This document shows positions 34,898-45,476 of a stretch of 60,054 nucleotides of DNA, piece after piece. Position numbers and translations under genes: made by a program. The DNA is taken from the NCBI GenBank assembly GCA_029262815.1, contig JAJCYS010000036.1, positions 1 through 60,054 on the forward strand, given 5' to 3'. Within the stretch, counting starts at the first letter, position 1. Each line of letters begins with the position of its first letter. This DNA is from Deltaproteobacteria bacterium (lineage in GTDB: Bacteria; Bdellovibrionota; JAJCYS01). The notes beneath the pieces are model-generated. The model was not told where the DNA came from and made no database searches. It saw only the letters and a program-made list of their open reading frames with translations.

Positions 34898-35560
34898 TTA
34901 TAGGGCTTTGCCGCTTCGATTCAGACGCAATGTGGGTAGTCCGTGCTTACTCGAACCTGTGGAGAAGATAATCCCCTTTGCTTGACCTTTGATCAAGCTT
35001 CGATGGGCAAACCCCCAAGAGCGACTATCAGCGCTATTATCTCGATTGTCCCCCATGAAGAAATAATGATCTTTAGGAATGGTCACAGTTTGAATATCTT
35101 TTCTCATGAGATGAGGTAGGCGATTAATTGTATACGATTTGCCATTCAAAGTTTCTGAATATTGAAATGCAACGTGATTGGGAGATGAGGTGGGTTCTGT
35201 GACAGGCAATACGGTTCCGTTAATGGCAATGTAGCCATTTTTGATACTCAATACATCACCTGGTATTCCAATGAGCCGTTTGACAAGAACCATTGATGAA
35301 TTTTTGGGATGATCAAAGACCACTACGTCTCCCCGTTTCGGGTGATCGAGTGTCACAAGTGTTGTGTGTGTAAAAGGCACTTTAAGATCATATGCCATTT
35401 TATTTACAAAAAGACGATCACCAGGCTCGATGGTAGGCTGCATCGATCCGGTAGGGACATAATAATTTGCAGCTAAACTAGATTTAACTGCCAATACGCT
35501 TAGGATTAGAAAAGAATAAGACAGCAACGTTTTAATGTTTTTTTTGAATTCGATTTTCAT
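34898..35560 (-). CDS. lepB: Signal peptidase I
   Basis: A 220-residue type I signal peptidase. A single N-terminal anchor helix (~11-30) precedes the catalytic Ser39 in VPTGSMQPT. The general-base Lys lies in VKRLIGIPGD (~95), and the late GDNRDNSADSR box is intact. It cleaves signal peptides on the periplasmic face. With one anchor it resembles the shorter bacterial forms, compared with two anchors and ~320 residues in E. coli. Given the number of secreted orphans in this window, it is a relevant partner. It stands alone on the minus strand. Confidence 0.95.
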   Translation of the reverse strand: MKIEFKKNIKTLLSYSFLILSVLAVKSSLAANYYVPTGSMQPTIEPGDRLFVNKMAYDLKVPFTHTTLVTLDHPKRGDVVVFDHPKNSSMVLVKRLIGIPGDVLSIKNGYIAINGTVLPVTEPTSSPNHVAFQYSETLNGKSYTINRLPHLMRKDIQTVTIPKDHYFFMGDNRDNSADSRSWGFAHRSLIKGQAKGIIFSTGSSKHGLPTLRLNRSGKAL

Positions 35561-35635
35561 AAGCTCATTATATCAAATGGAAAGCCTGTTTTCTAGCTCT
35601 AGTCAAGGTATTTGAAAGGGATTAAGTTCTGAAAA

Positions 35636-36190
35636 TTACAGAGAAAGTTGCTCGGTGTAGTCAGAAAAAGATTCAATGACTTTTTTTAATCGATCCCGCA
35701 TGGTCTCATCTTTCAAATGGCCTGATTCATCAAAAGCCTGATGTGCAGCAGCAAGAGAAAACATATTTGGATACACAAATGCACCGTTGGCTTCAAGTGG
35801 CATGCGCGTGTGCCACAAACCTCGATTGCCACCCACAAGAGAAGGCGAGGCAGAAAGTAGTAAAATACGTACGTCTTTCAATGGCATAGGCTTAGCGCGC
35901 GAGACCCAATCAATGAGATTTTTTAGCGCACCCGAAATACCATGGTTGTATTCCGGATTTGCAATAAATATGCCGTCAGTATTTTTTATGAGTGAGATGA
36001 GTGTTCGTGTTTCGTCCGGCAAGTAGCCATCTTTGTCCAAGTCACCGTTGTATATAGGTGGACAAACGTCTTTAAAGGGGACAAGCGTTAGGGTGTGCCC
36101 CAACTCACTGGCTAGTCTAGAAGTTGCCTCCAGTAACTTAAGATTCATTGAGCCTGATCGAAGGGAACTTGCAAATCCGATGTAATTCAT
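35636..36190 (-). CDS. NADPH-dependent FMN reductase family protein
   Basis: A 184-residue flavodoxin-fold protein. The phosphate-binding loop SLRSGSMN near residue 10 and the NPEYNHGISGALKNLIDW block near ~80 are hallmarks of NADPH-dependent FMN reductase and related quinone or azo reductases. Length matches the family. Cytoplasmic, no signal. The substrate in vivo cannot be told. It is divergent from the permease gene at 36395, across ~200 bases that include a degenerate palindromic-repeat-like stretch around 36230-36285. Confidence 0.9.
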   Translation of the reverse strand: MNYIGFASSLRSGSMNLKLLEATSRLASELGHTLTLVPFKDVCPPIYNGDLDKDGYLPDETRTLISLIKNTDGIFIANPEYNHGISGALKNLIDWVSRAKPMPLKDVRILLLSASPSLVGGNRGLWHTRMPLEANGAFVYPNMFSLAAAHQAFDESGHLKDETMRDRLKKVIESFSDYTEQLSL

Positions 36191-36394
36191 TTGAATATCC
36201 TAACACCAAAAAATGCGTCATCAAATTTAAGCGTGGATTCCCCGCTGCGCGTGTCGGGCATTGTGCATGACAGGGACTTCGGAATGTACGCGTTGAGGGT
36301 GACAGTGAGAATATCATATATCTTTTGGGCAGAAAAAAATGGCATGCTAGGCTGGTAAATAAACCGTTCATTTGTAATAGCAGGAGGTCATTCG

Positions 36395-37447
36395 GTGTGG
36401 GATATCATTACGGGTACACTAGGCGCGGCTTTGTCCTTGTTTCAACAAGTGAGTCCTTATTTAGTTGTAGGTATTTTCTTAGCTGGCATTCTGCACGTTA
36501 TGGTTCCAGTAGACGTAATCACCCGGTATCTAGGACGTCCTAGTCTCAGCTCAGTCGGGTTGGCTGTAATTATTGGTATTCCTCTGCCCCTTTGTTCATG
36601 CAGTGTGATCCCAACAGCTCTTATGCTGCATAAGAAAGGAGCAAGCTTAGGTGCCGTGATGGCTTTTTTAATTGCCACACCTATTACAGGTATCGATTCA
36701 ATTATGGCAACGTACGCTTTGATGGGCGGGCCTTTTACGTTATGGAGAATATTGGTGGCTGCAGTGACTGCGTTGTTAGCAGGACTTGTCGTCCATTTTT
36801 GGCGCTTAAAATCAACCCCAACAGCCCAAGCCGGTTTGAATGAGGGTGACTCATGTCTTGATCATGAATCTCATAGCCATACACCACAACCCCATCGACT
36901 CCAGTTTATAAGTTTTGTGTTGGATGATCTAATCGGGTCAATCTGGCTCTGGTTGTGTATCGGTATTTTAATTGGCGGTGTGATTACCCATGCGGTGCCG
37001 GATGTATTTATTCAAACCTATTTAGGGTCTCGATTTGTTTCCATGGGAGCCATGCTTATTATCAGTGTTCCCATGTATGTGTGTGCGACAGGTTCAATTC
37101 CGATTGCAGCGGCTTTAGTCCAAAAAGGACTACCGCCTGGAGCGGCTTTGGTTTTTTTATTGGCTGGCCCAGCGTCAAGCGTGGTCACACTCTCAGTTGT
37201 GTCAAAAATGTTCGGTGGCCGATTTGTCAGTATATATACCGGAACATTAGTTGCAATGAGCCTTGCCGCAGGGCTATTGATGGAGCAGTTCTTTCCAACA
37301 TTAATACAATTAGACAATGGAAAACCTTATACGAGTTTGATGTTTCCGGAAGCTTTCCATACGGGGACAAGTGTATTACTTGCGTTACTCATCCTGTTTG
37401 TCATCATTCGAAATGGGTTTAAGAAAAAGGCCGAAATCCATGGGTGA
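36395..37447 (+). CDS. SO_0444/ArsP-type permease (DUF318/UPF0718), putative metal efflux
   Basis: A 350-residue membrane protein with about ten helices in two halves. It starts with GTG 36395 behind AGGAGG (36382-36387). The first half carries the PLPLCSCSVIPTA motif, whose Cys pair is typical of SO_0444-type Cu/Zn efflux permeases; the second half has a matching VCATGSIPIA motif. Between them is a cytoplasmic loop rich in His (around residues 155-168, with HESHSHTPQPH) that could bind metal. It overlaps the next gene (TVP38/TMEM64) by eight bases. Arsenical export is the alternative function. Confidence 0.85.
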   Translation: MWDIITGTLGAALSLFQQVSPYLVVGIFLAGILHVMVPVDVITRYLGRPSLSSVGLAVIIGIPLPLCSCSVIPTALMLHKKGASLGAVMAFLIATPITGIDSIMATYALMGGPFTLWRILVAAVTALLAGLVVHFWRLKSTPTAQAGLNEGDSCLDHESHSHTPQPHRLQFISFVLDDLIGSIWLWLCIGILIGGVITHAVPDVFIQTYLGSRFVSMGAMLIISVPMYVCATGSIPIAAALVQKGLPPGAALVFLLAGPASSVVTLSVVSKMFGGRFVSIYTGTLVAMSLAAGLLMEQFFPTLIQLDNGKPYTSLMFPEAFHTGTSVLLALLILFVIIRNGFKKKAEIHG

Positions 37448-38111
37448 TTCAAAAAAAATACCTTGGAAACTGATCTGGGGAGTCACCGTTTTAGTCTGTT
37501 TGATTATAGTGGCTAGGGGTTACGATATTGGACAGTACATCGGTTTGTTGAGGGACTGGGTTGAAGCCCAAGGGACGGTTGGCGTTCTCTCTTTTCTTGC
37601 TATTTATGTCATTTCAGTTGTGCTCATGATTCCAGCTTCACCCCTGTCTATTTTGGCGGGGACGTTATTTGGCGGCTTATGGGGGAGTGTATTTGTCAGT
37701 TGTGCTGCAACTCTAGGTGCATGCCTGGCTTTTCTTGTGTCGCGAACTTGGGCACGTCCCTATGTCAAAGAGAAGTTTGCTCACCAAAAGCATTTCATTA
37801 CATTGGAAAAGATGACAGATCGTTATGGATCTTGGATGATTGCGGTGACTCGACTGGTACCTCTGTTTCCTTTTAATCTATTAAATTATGGGTTTGGGCT
37901 TACAAATGTGTCATTTTGGGCATATGCCTTTTGGTCTTGGCTCTGCATGATACCTGGCATAGTGCTTTATGTAGCTGGTGCTGATGCCTTAACGAATCTT
38001 ATTGAGAATGGGACCTTTTCTGTAGGCCATATAATTGGGCTAGTCCTGCTTTTAATGGGAATGGTCATTGCGGGGGTTGTACTCAAGAAACGGTTTAAGG
38101 TTGAAGAATGA
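37440..38111 (+). CDS. TVP38/TMEM64-family membrane protein
   Basis: 223 residues from ATG 37440, inside the final codons of the permease gene. Five to six hydrophobic helices and the central SNARE-associated/DedA-like domain are seen, with [10 protein letters not shown] and the conserved [13 protein letters not shown] block following TRLVPLF. Family members are membrane proteins of uncertain transport or lipid-scrambling role. Some genomes pair them with a mercuric-reductase-like flavoprotein, as encoded here at 31513, but they are not adjacent in this window. An in-frame ATG at 37413 is also possible. The stop overlaps the next gene by four bases. Confidence 0.87.
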   Translation: MGDSKKIPWKLIWGVTVLVCLIIVARGYDIGQYIGLLRDWVEAQGTVGVLSFLAIYVISVVLMIPASPLSILAGTLFGGLWGSVFVSCAATLGACLAFLVSRTWARPYVKEKFAHQKHFITLEKMTDRYGSWMIAVTRLVPLFPFNLLNYGFGLTNVSFWAYAFWSWLCMIPGIVLYVAGADALTNLIENGTFSVGHIIGLVLLLMGMVIAGVVLKKRFKVEE

Positions 38112-40291
38112 AGATAGGCTTCGGGCTTCTTCTTGTGGTGAGTCTTAGTGTTGGAGCCTATGTGTCTTGGCGAGTTGTCTATCAAAACCCACAGAATAAG
38201 GAATCTATGACTAAGAACCGGTTAGCATTCGAAAAAAGCCCTTATTTATTGCAGCATGCTGATAATCCTGTTGATTGGTACCCCTGGGGAGAAGAGGCTT
38301 TTGAAAAAGCGCGTCAAGAAGACAAGCCCATCTTTCTGTCAATTGGATATTCAACCTGTCATTGGTGTCACGTGATGGCACATGAGTCTTTTGAAGATCA
38401 AACAGTGGCTGATATGTTGAATAAATATTTTGTCTCTATCAAAGTAGATCGCGAAGAGCGGCCTGACGTGGATCATATTTATATGACGGCGTGTCAAATG
38501 ATGACCGGCAGTGGTGGATGGCCTCTTACTATTGTCATGACCCCTGACAAAAAGCCTTTTTTTTCGGGCACGTATTTTCCTAAAGAAGATAAATTTGGTC
38601 GGATGGGCTTACTCACTATTCTTGAAAAGTTGAAATCATTATGGTGGTTTCAACGTGAGTCTGTACTTGATTCAGCACAAAAAATCGTGCAGGCACTTTC
38701 ACAAACTCAACGCAATAAAGCAGCAAAAGAATTTCCGGTGGTTCAAACACTACAAAATGCAGCAAACTTAATATACAAATCTTATGATGCTGAGCAGGGA
38801 GGGTTTGGTAATGTTCCCAAGTTTCCTATACCTCATCAACTTCGATTCCTGTTACGCGCGTATCAACGTAGTCCCGATGAACAGCATATATTGAAAGCGG
38901 TGACACACACCATGGATGCGATGCGTGCTGGCGGCATTTACGATCATTTGGGGTTCGGATTTCACCGTTATTCAACGGATGCAAGATGGCAGTTGCCCCA
39001 TTTTGAAAAAATGTTATACGACCAGGCTGGGCTGCTGCTTGCGTATGCCGAAGCCTCAAAAGTAACACAAAATAAGGTCTACACTCGGGTAGTCGATGAG
39101 ATTGCAGAGTATCTCCTTCGAGAGATGCAAAGCCCGCAAGGTGGATTTTATTCAGCTGAAGATGCTGATTCAGAGGGAGAAGAGGGAGCCTTCTATGTAT
39201 GGCAATTGAAGGAACTGCAAGCAGTTTTATCTGATAGCGAGCTTGCTGTCGTAAAGCAATTGTTCACGCTCACGAGTGAAGGTAACTTTGTGGACCCTCA
39301 TGTCGGTCATGCAACAGAAAGAAACGTTTTATTCACAGACGCTAAGGCTCAACAAGATACCGCCCTGCTTCAAAAATTTGAAAAAATTCGCCCGAAACTC
39401 TTGAAGATAAGAAAAAGCCGTATGGATTTGCATAAAGATGACAAAGTGTTGATGGATTGGAATGGGTTTATGATTGCATCGCTTGCCAGGTCTGGTTACT
39501 TACTTGATCGCACTCAGTATATCCAAGCCGCACAACAAGGCATGCATTTTTTGTTGAACGCCATGGTTGATGCTGATGGATATCCGATACACCTTTTTCG
39601 AAAGGGGAAATCTGACGTCGCAGCTACGTGTGATGATTATGCGTATCTTATTTGGGCGTTAATTGAATTATATGAAGCGACCTTAGATGTGTCTTATCTT
39701 GAAAAGGCAAAAGATTTTCAAAGCCGTATGGTTGATCTTTTCTGGGATAAGGAAGAGGGAGGCTTCTTCATGTCGGCCCAAAATACACGTGATCTAATTG
39801 TACGTCCGAAGGAATTTTACGATGGGGCTATGCCGGCTGCTAACTCCATAGCTCTGTTAAATCTTTTACGCTTGGGGCAATTATTTGGAAATGCTGAATG
39901 GTTGACTTATGCAGATAAGGTTATGCGAGCGTACGCATTTATGGCACTGAACCATCCCTCACAAGCCACCCAGGCATTGATTGGATTTGACTACGCGTTT
40001 GGTCCCAAGTATGAGGTTGTAATTGTAGGGATACCAAATCGACAAGATACGGAAGAAATGTTGGCAATTGTGAAGCAATCAGTTGGGTTGCGTCGGGTTA
40101 TAATTTTTAAACCTGGAGATGGTTCTCAAGGAAAAAAATTAAATGCTTTATTTCCGTTTACAAAAGCACATCAAATAAAAGAAGGAAAAGCGACGGCCTA
40201 TGTGTGCAAAAACTATGTCTGTCATGAACCGACAACGGATTTGAAAAAAATGGAAACACTCCTCAGGCAACCCAATGAGGACACGCCCTAG
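38108..40291 (+). CDS. DUF255 thioredoxin-domain protein (YyaL/spermatogenesis-associated protein 20 family)
   Basis: A 727-residue protein. It has an N-terminal hydrophobic anchor (~3-22, periplasmic orientation plausible), then a thioredoxin-like domain that opens with the [17 protein letters not shown] family block and carries the CHWCH motif near ~80. A long alpha/alpha toroid resembling glycosidases or epimerases follows to ~650. The catalytic activity is unknown for the family. The N-terminal anchor is not universal in it. The gene overlaps the TVP38 gene by four bases (ATGA), so the three genes form one membrane-associated operon. It is convergent with lon across eight bases. Confidence 0.9.
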   Translation: MKIGFGLLLVVSLSVGAYVSWRVVYQNPQNKESMTKNRLAFEKSPYLLQHADNPVDWYPWGEEAFEKARQEDKPIFLSIGYSTCHWCHVMAHESFEDQTVADMLNKYFVSIKVDREERPDVDHIYMTACQMMTGSGGWPLTIVMTPDKKPFFSGTYFPKEDKFGRMGLLTILEKLKSLWWFQRESVLDSAQKIVQALSQTQRNKAAKEFPVVQTLQNAANLIYKSYDAEQGGFGNVPKFPIPHQLRFLLRAYQRSPDEQHILKAVTHTMDAMRAGGIYDHLGFGFHRYSTDARWQLPHFEKMLYDQAGLLLAYAEASKVTQNKVYTRVVDEIAEYLLREMQSPQGGFYSAEDADSEGEEGAFYVWQLKELQAVLSDSELAVVKQLFTLTSEGNFVDPHVGHATERNVLFTDAKAQQDTALLQKFEKIRPKLLKIRKSRMDLHKDDKVLMDWNGFMIASLARSGYLLDRTQYIQAAQQGMHFLLNAMVDADGYPIHLFRKGKSDVAATCDDYAYLIWALIELYEATLDVSYLEKAKDFQSRMVDLFWDKEEGGFFMSAQNTRDLIVRPKEFYDGAMPAANSIALLNLLRLGQLFGNAEWLTYADKVMRAYAFMALNHPSQATQALIGFDYAFGPKYEVVIVGIPNRQDTEEMLAIVKQSVGLRRVIIFKPGDGSQGKKLNALFPFTKAHQIKEGKATAYVCKNYVCHEPTTDLKKMETLLRQPNEDTP

Positions 40292-40299
40292 TTTAGATT

Positions 40300-42705
40300 T
40301 TAGGCAGCGGCCTCACGTGAAAGGGTTTCAATTTTATCTTTAAAAGGTCGGGATTCAAAAACCAACTCAAAGACATCAAAGATATGTTTGACCATATGAA
40401 ACTTCATGTTTTTTTGAATCTCTTCCGGAATTTCAGAAATGTCCCTTCGGTTTTCTTCTGGTAGCACAAGGTGTTTCATGCCTTGACGGGCAGCAGCGAG
40501 TGCCTTTTCTTTGACTCCCCCCACCATCAGGACACGGCCTTTTAAGGTAATCTCACCTGTCATTGCGGTATCGAATCGTACGGGGATATTTGTAAAGAGA
40601 CTTAGAATAGAAGTGGCTATTGTTATTCCTGCGCTGGGTCCATCTTTAGGGATGGCGCCCGCAGGGACGTGAACATGGACTTCATATTTTGAAAAATCCA
40701 TTGGGTTAATCAGAAAGTGATCAGCCTTGCTTCTAATAAAACTGTGGGCTGCTCTTGCAGACTCTTTCATCACATCACCAAGCTGTCCCGTGAGAATGAG
40801 CCCGCCTGTTTTACTTGGAATTTTAATGGCTTCAATTTGAAGGATTTCACCACCAAAAGGTGTCCAAGCAAGTCCTGTGGCCAAACCTACGTGACTCACA
40901 TTATCCAGCTCTTGATCAAGGTATTCTGGTTTGCCCAGGTAGTGCTCAACACGTTTAGGAGTGAGGCGTATAGCGCTCCCTTTCTTTTGTTCAAGAGGTT
41001 CAACGGGATTCATCGCAAGATCTTTGGCAATCTTTCGACAAATAGATCCAATTTTTCGCTCTAAGGTTCTAAGCCCAGCTTCTCTCGTATACTCTCGGAC
41101 AATTTTTTTAACAGCATCCGTCGTGAACGAAATATTGGCATTCAAGAGCCCATTTTCTTTGATTTGTCGTTTGATTAGATGACGTTTTGCAATCTCGGAT
41201 TTTTCGTGCTCCGTATATCCTGGAATCTGTATGATTTCAAGACGGTCACGCAATGCGTGTGGGATCTCATCCACGACATTGGCTGTAGTAATAAATAAGG
41301 TGTTCTGTAAGTTAAATGGTAGATTTAAATAGTGGTCACGAAACTCATGATTTTGTTCTGGATCAAGTACTTCTAGAAGTGCACTTGAGGGATCCCCTCG
41401 AAAATCAGAACCCAGCTTGTCGATTTCATCGAGAATAAATACAGGATTATTTGTGCCTGACTGCTTGAGGCCTTGAATAACTTTTCCAGGCATGGCACCT
41501 ACGTAAGTTCGCCTATGGCCCCGAATTTCAGCTTCATCTCGGACACCACCCAGTGAGACACGCGTGCATTTACGCCCCAAACATCGTGCGATTGATTTAC
41601 CTAAGCTGGTTTTTCCCACACCGGGAGGGCCTGCAAAACAAAGTATAGGACCGCGCATGGTGTTCTTAAGTTTTGATACTGCTAGAAATTCAAGGATCCG
41701 ATCTTTAACTTCCTGAAGATTGTAATGATCTTCATCGAGAATTTGTTTGGCATATTTTAAATCATTATTATCAGCGGATTGCTCACTCCAAGGAATATCA
41801 ATGATCCAGTCGATGTATGTTCTTATGATAGATGCTTCACTGGCATCCGGATGCATACGCTCTAATCGTTGGAGTTGTTTGAAGGACTCTTGTTCTACCT
41901 CGGTGGGAAGTCCTTTTGACTCCAGTTTCATTCGGAGCTCAGCAATTTCATCAGCTTTGGGATCTCCTTCATACTCTCCTCTGAAAGGACCAAATGGATC
42001 TTTTTGAGATGGAAAGTACTCATAAGGCGCTTTTTGATCTTTTTCTGAACTAAAAGGTGGAAACTGATGTGACTCGAGCGTGCGCTTGAGATATTCCAAG
42101 ACAAGATTTAGTCGAAAAATAGGATCAGTTGTTTCAAGTAGCAGCTGGCTTTCTGGAACCTTCAGTCCTAGGCTTGCTGTAACAGCATCCGCGAGACGTC
42201 CTGGGTCTTGGATCTCATCTAGGATGAGACTCATATCAGGAGGGATGACTTTTCCTGTTTGAATGACTTTTGAAACTAAATCTTTAGCTTCATTCATTCG
42301 GGTGATGATATCTGGAGTCAGGTTTGTCGCGGGTTCTTCAGCCATTTTTTCTAAATTGACTTTGAAGAAAGGGTCCGTTGTCATAAATTTTTTGACACGT
42401 GCCTTGGTGATACCTTGAACCAGAATTTTTAAACGAGCATCGGGAAGTTTCCGAAGTCGCATAATCATGCCGACGGTCCCAACCTCGTAAAGTGATTCGG
42501 GCGTAGGGGCCTCCTCGAACATGTTTTTCTGAGTTGCCAAGAAGATAAATCGATCTTCATTTAGCGCTTCTTCCACGGCCTTAATGGATGATTCTCTCCC
42601 AATAAACAATGGGATGATCATATGTGGAAAGATAACCACATCACGTATAGGCAAAAGCGGTAATGTTTGAGGGATGGAAACAGTTTCCGATCCTTGTGTG
42701 CTCAT
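40300..42705 (-). CDS. lon: ATP-dependent protease Lon
   Basis: An 801-residue LonA. It has the N-terminal substrate-binding domain (starts [15 protein letters not shown]), AAA+ core with Walker [10 protein letters not shown] and Walker B VFILDEID, and C-terminal protease with the catalytic Ser691 in KDGPSAGIT and Lys near ~734 in KEKALAAAR. It degrades misfolded and regulatory proteins in the cytoplasm. The leader has a perfect inverted repeat that covers the Shine-Dalgarno sequence, so translation may be controlled by RNA structure. The next genes upstream on this strand are a DksA-like gene and the dnaJ/dnaK group. Confidence 0.97.
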   Translation of the reverse strand: MSTQGSETVSIPQTLPLLPIRDVVIFPHMIIPLFIGRESSIKAVEEALNEDRFIFLATQKNMFEEAPTPESLYEVGTVGMIMRLRKLPDARLKILVQGITKARVKKFMTTDPFFKVNLEKMAEEPATNLTPDIITRMNEAKDLVSKVIQTGKVIPPDMSLILDEIQDPGRLADAVTASLGLKVPESQLLLETTDPIFRLNLVLEYLKRTLESHQFPPFSSEKDQKAPYEYFPSQKDPFGPFRGEYEGDPKADEIAELRMKLESKGLPTEVEQESFKQLQRLERMHPDASEASIIRTYIDWIIDIPWSEQSADNNDLKYAKQILDEDHYNLQEVKDRILEFLAVSKLKNTMRGPILCFAGPPGVGKTSLGKSIARCLGRKCTRVSLGGVRDEAEIRGHRRTYVGAMPGKVIQGLKQSGTNNPVFILDEIDKLGSDFRGDPSSALLEVLDPEQNHEFRDHYLNLPFNLQNTLFITTANVVDEIPHALRDRLEIIQIPGYTEHEKSEIAKRHLIKRQIKENGLLNANISFTTDAVKKIVREYTREAGLRTLERKIGSICRKIAKDLAMNPVEPLEQKKGSAIRLTPKRVEHYLGKPEYLDQELDNVSHVGLATGLAWTPFGGEILQIEAIKIPSKTGGLILTGQLGDVMKESARAAHSFIRSKADHFLINPMDFSKYEVHVHVPAGAIPKDGPSAGITIATSILSLFTNIPVRFDTAMTGEITLKGRVLMVGGVKEKALAAARQGMKHLVLPEENRRDISEIPEEIQKNMKFHMVKHIFDVFELVFESRPFKDKIETLSREAAA

Positions 42706-42745
42706 CGTACCTCCAGTCTTTCCTACTAATCCTTTCGGAGGTACG
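42706..42745 (-). promoter_or_regulatory. lon leader hairpin sequestering the ribosome binding site
   Basis: The lon mRNA leader reads CGTACCTCC (42745-42737), a 22-base loop, then GGAGGTACG (42714-42706), directly followed by the ATG at 42705. The two 9-base arms are perfectly complementary and the 3' arm contains the GGAGG ribosome site, so the hairpin would block initiation. This resembles an RNA thermometer or another translational switch. The loop contains a second AGGAAAG purine run. The pairing is directly visible; regulation is inferred. Confidence 0.6.
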
Positions 42746-42837
42746 GACTCATTTCTGAAGTAGAAAACAAGTTGAGCATCACATAATGGCGTTTTTTTTA
42801 CATTCAGAGAAAGCCTGTATTAACTTTAGCTAAATTA

Positions 42838-43206
42838 TCAGGCGTACGTGCGTTCCCTAAGTTCCCCTTCTTCCTTGCAGTTAATGCAGAGATCCGTCAC
42901 TGGCCGAGCTTCAAGCCGCTTGATTTCGATATCAATGCCACATGATGTGCACGAGCCGTATTCCCCCCGCTCGAGGCGTGCGAGCGCTTTGTCGATCTTG
43001 CCTAACAAGAAGCGTTCTCGGTCTTTCAATCTGAATGTCATTGCTTGATTGACTTCGGACACCGCATGATCCATTTCATCAGACAGGTCCTCTTGTTCTA
43101 CAACCAATGTTTCAGAGTGAGCTCGGAGGCTCTCTCTTAGAATTCTTGACCGTTCTTGGGTCAATTGTTGTTTTATACTCTCAATTTTCGTTTTTGTTAA
43201 AGCCAT
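42838..43206 (-). CDS. DksA/TraR-family zinc-finger protein
   Basis: 122 residues from ATG 43206, preceded by GGGAGG at good distance; a longer in-frame start at 43290 adds a non-homologous leader. An N-terminal coiled-coil region (~10-75) is followed by the four-Cys zinc finger CTSCGIDIEIKRLEA...CINC. Family members bind RNA polymerase's secondary channel and modulate transcription with ppGpp, or act as TraR-like regulators. Between the coil arms an acidic stretch (DLSDEMDHA) can serve as the tip. It lies between the LpoA-like gene and lon. Confidence 0.9.
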   Translation of the reverse strand: MALTKTKIESIKQQLTQERSRILRESLRAHSETLVVEQEDLSDEMDHAVSEVNQAMTFRLKDRERFLLGKIDKALARLERGEYGSCTSCGIDIEIKRLEARPVTDLCINCKEEGELRERTYA

Positions 43207-43294
43207 TTTCCCATCCTCCCGTGAAGGCCCCTCAAAGTACTGAATGTTTAGTACCCTATAAAACTTATATTTTATCGGGTATGGGGGCACTTTT

Positions 43295-45424
43295 CTAGTT
43301 TTCGACGCTCATTTTTTTCTTAAATTGAGCAATCCAACCACTATCGGGTCGATTAAAGCGCTTTTTTACAATAACCAAGGGTATGGGGTCAAGTGCTAAT
43401 GTACCTGTTTTTGTAATCTCCCACCTTTGATTTAGCGGGGTGTGGCCACTCAGACCTACGAGAGCATTCATAATACTATGATGGTGCTTTCTAAACGAAG
43501 TATGGCCTACATTGGAAAAAGCTTTTTGGACTATCGATCCAATAAGGCTTCCCATAAAGTGATCACGAGAAAATTTTGATAAATATTGTTTATTGAATCC
43601 ATCCTTTAGTTCAATAAAAAGAGGTGATAAGTCGTTTCCAAAAAAAGTATCAAAAACAATGACATCATTTAGATATGGACCTGTTCGAATGGGGAGCTCC
43701 TCATTTTGCCAGATGTGTGGTCCCAGAATCACAACATTTTTAACACTAAAGTATTTAAGTAAGGGTATATAAATACTTGCTCTACTAATAGAAGTGGGCA
43801 TGAAAATAACTTGGAAGTCGATGATCGGGTCTAGTTTCACATCCTCGTTTCTAGGAGCTTGCTTATTTTGGCTTTTGTAAGACTCAATAAAGTCGGTGCG
43901 CTCGTTTTGTCGATCTACAGTATCGTAGATGCCCAGGAGCTGCTGAATGATTGCTTTGTGGGATTTTGACTCTTTGGGGGCATAAGTTTCGGCTGCAGCC
44001 AATTTGAGCTGAAGCATATCGATCACTTCTTGGAAAGTTTGTGCTTGAAAGCGTCCAAATCCATTGGAAGGATACAACAGTGCGGTCTGTTCGATAGGCG
44101 TAAAGTTTTCTTCAATGTAACTCAACATGTAAGCCAACTGATGCTGTAGCGATGGATGCATTTTATAAATGGGCAAAATATCGAGAGGGAGATCATCCGA
44201 TTTGTTTTTGATAGGTGCCAGGCTCAGTAAGGGGATTCTATGTTTTTGAATGACTGGGACAATTTTTTTGTGTGAACCTGTGAGAAGCGGGCCGATAATT
44301 AATGAAATCTTGTTATCTTGAACAAGTCTTTCAACCTTTGTTTGTAGTGTGTCCCTAAATTTGTGGGTGTCGACAGGATAAACGGAAATAATCTGTTTTT
44401 CAGGTGCCCCTAAATGTGAAGGCTCAAATAACTTGAATGTAAAAGTGAGCCCTTCTAAAATTTGTTTTCCCATTTTTCCGTAGGGGCCAGATAGAGGCAA
44501 GAGTGCAACGATATGCCATTCTTGATTTGAAGCACCCCTTTGTACTCGATCGAGTAATGTAGAAACTTCAGGTGCCAGGACATGATTCGAGTGAGATCTA
44601 AGAAATGCTCTGGCAGAGCGTTTCACTTCGGGGAATTGGAGTTGTTCAAACTGATTTTGTATTTTTTGTGCCTTGATGTATCCAACTAAGGGTTTGCTTT
44701 CATAGGTGCTCGGATCGATTGCCTCCCATAAATTACGTAGTGTGCTTTGATTGGTAAGTGTATTAAGGGTATCGAAGTAAGGTTCGATACTGCCATAGGT
44801 TAGAAAAAATCGGTCTAGAGTATAGAGTGCAGCGTGATGATGGCCTCCATTAATGAGATCTGAAAATGCTTGAAACATAAAATGCAGTGTTGAATTGAAT
44901 GTTGTATGGTCGTAGTCGATATCATTTTTTAAAAGCCGATAAGCCAATCTTGGGGTGTTGTTGGTATGGCCAAACGCGGCAAGACTGTCAATTAATTCGA
45001 GGCTCGGGCCCACAAAAGAAATAAAAATTGCCTCCTTTAGGAAAGCGATAAATTTTTGGCACGGTAAGAAATAGCGTTTCTTTAAAAGGGTCAGAGCAAT
45101 ATCCTGAGTTTTAAAAAACAAGTCTGTTTCTGTTCCTTCGCTCGTGATTTTCATACTGCCGGGGATCAATTGATCTTCGATGAGGGATGTGACATAAGAT
45201 TCGAGGTTCTGTCTCTGTTCGGGGGATTTTAAGATGGTATCTGCATTTAATGGCTTAAGCTTAGGTTGGTCATAACTCTTCTCTTGGTGTGCTTGAGATT
45301 GGTGTTGTGCATGGGGCCGGTCATTCCTTGTCTGCATCGTTTTGCACGAAATTAGAAAACAAAAGCTGAGTAGCCATATGACATGGCAGATATTCCGTGA
45401 GTTGATCTTAAATAGGACGTTCAT
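43295..45424 (-). CDS. LpoA/LppC-like lipoprotein, penicillin-binding protein activator family
   Basis: About 709 residues from ATG 45424; longer in-frame starts would add a non-homologous leader and reach into dnaJ. The lipoprotein signal ends in FLISC (Cys27). Residues ~85-290 look like TPR-type helices. From ~305 a periplasmic-binding-protein-like (Peripla_BP_6) domain starts with IVALLPLSGPYGKMGKQI and includes LIIGPLLTGS. E. coli LpoA has the same TPR plus binding-fold arrangement and stimulates PBP1a from the outer membrane. The length is similar. It follows dnaJ by ~50 bases on the same strand and is likely cotranscribed. Confidence 0.82.
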   Translation of the reverse strand: MNVLFKINSRNICHVIWLLSFCFLISCKTMQTRNDRPHAQHQSQAHQEKSYDQPKLKPLNADTILKSPEQRQNLESYVTSLIEDQLIPGSMKITSEGTETDLFFKTQDIALTLLKKRYFLPCQKFIAFLKEAIFISFVGPSLELIDSLAAFGHTNNTPRLAYRLLKNDIDYDHTTFNSTLHFMFQAFSDLINGGHHHAALYTLDRFFLTYGSIEPYFDTLNTLTNQSTLRNLWEAIDPSTYESKPLVGYIKAQKIQNQFEQLQFPEVKRSARAFLRSHSNHVLAPEVSTLLDRVQRGASNQEWHIVALLPLSGPYGKMGKQILEGLTFTFKLFEPSHLGAPEKQIISVYPVDTHKFRDTLQTKVERLVQDNKISLIIGPLLTGSHKKIVPVIQKHRIPLLSLAPIKNKSDDLPLDILPIYKMHPSLQHQLAYMLSYIEENFTPIEQTALLYPSNGFGRFQAQTFQEVIDMLQLKLAAAETYAPKESKSHKAIIQQLLGIYDTVDRQNERTDFIESYKSQNKQAPRNEDVKLDPIIDFQVIFMPTSISRASIYIPLLKYFSVKNVVILGPHIWQNEELPIRTGPYLNDVIVFDTFFGNDLSPLFIELKDGFNKQYLSKFSRDHFMGSLIGSIVQKAFSNVGHTSFRKHHHSIMNALVGLSGHTPLNQRWEITKTGTLALDPIPLVIVKKRFNRPDSGWIAQFKKKMSVEN

Positions 45425-45476
45425 CGCCCCTATATTAGCGTACTTTTTGGGTGAACCCATAGGGTCCAATTGGGAG

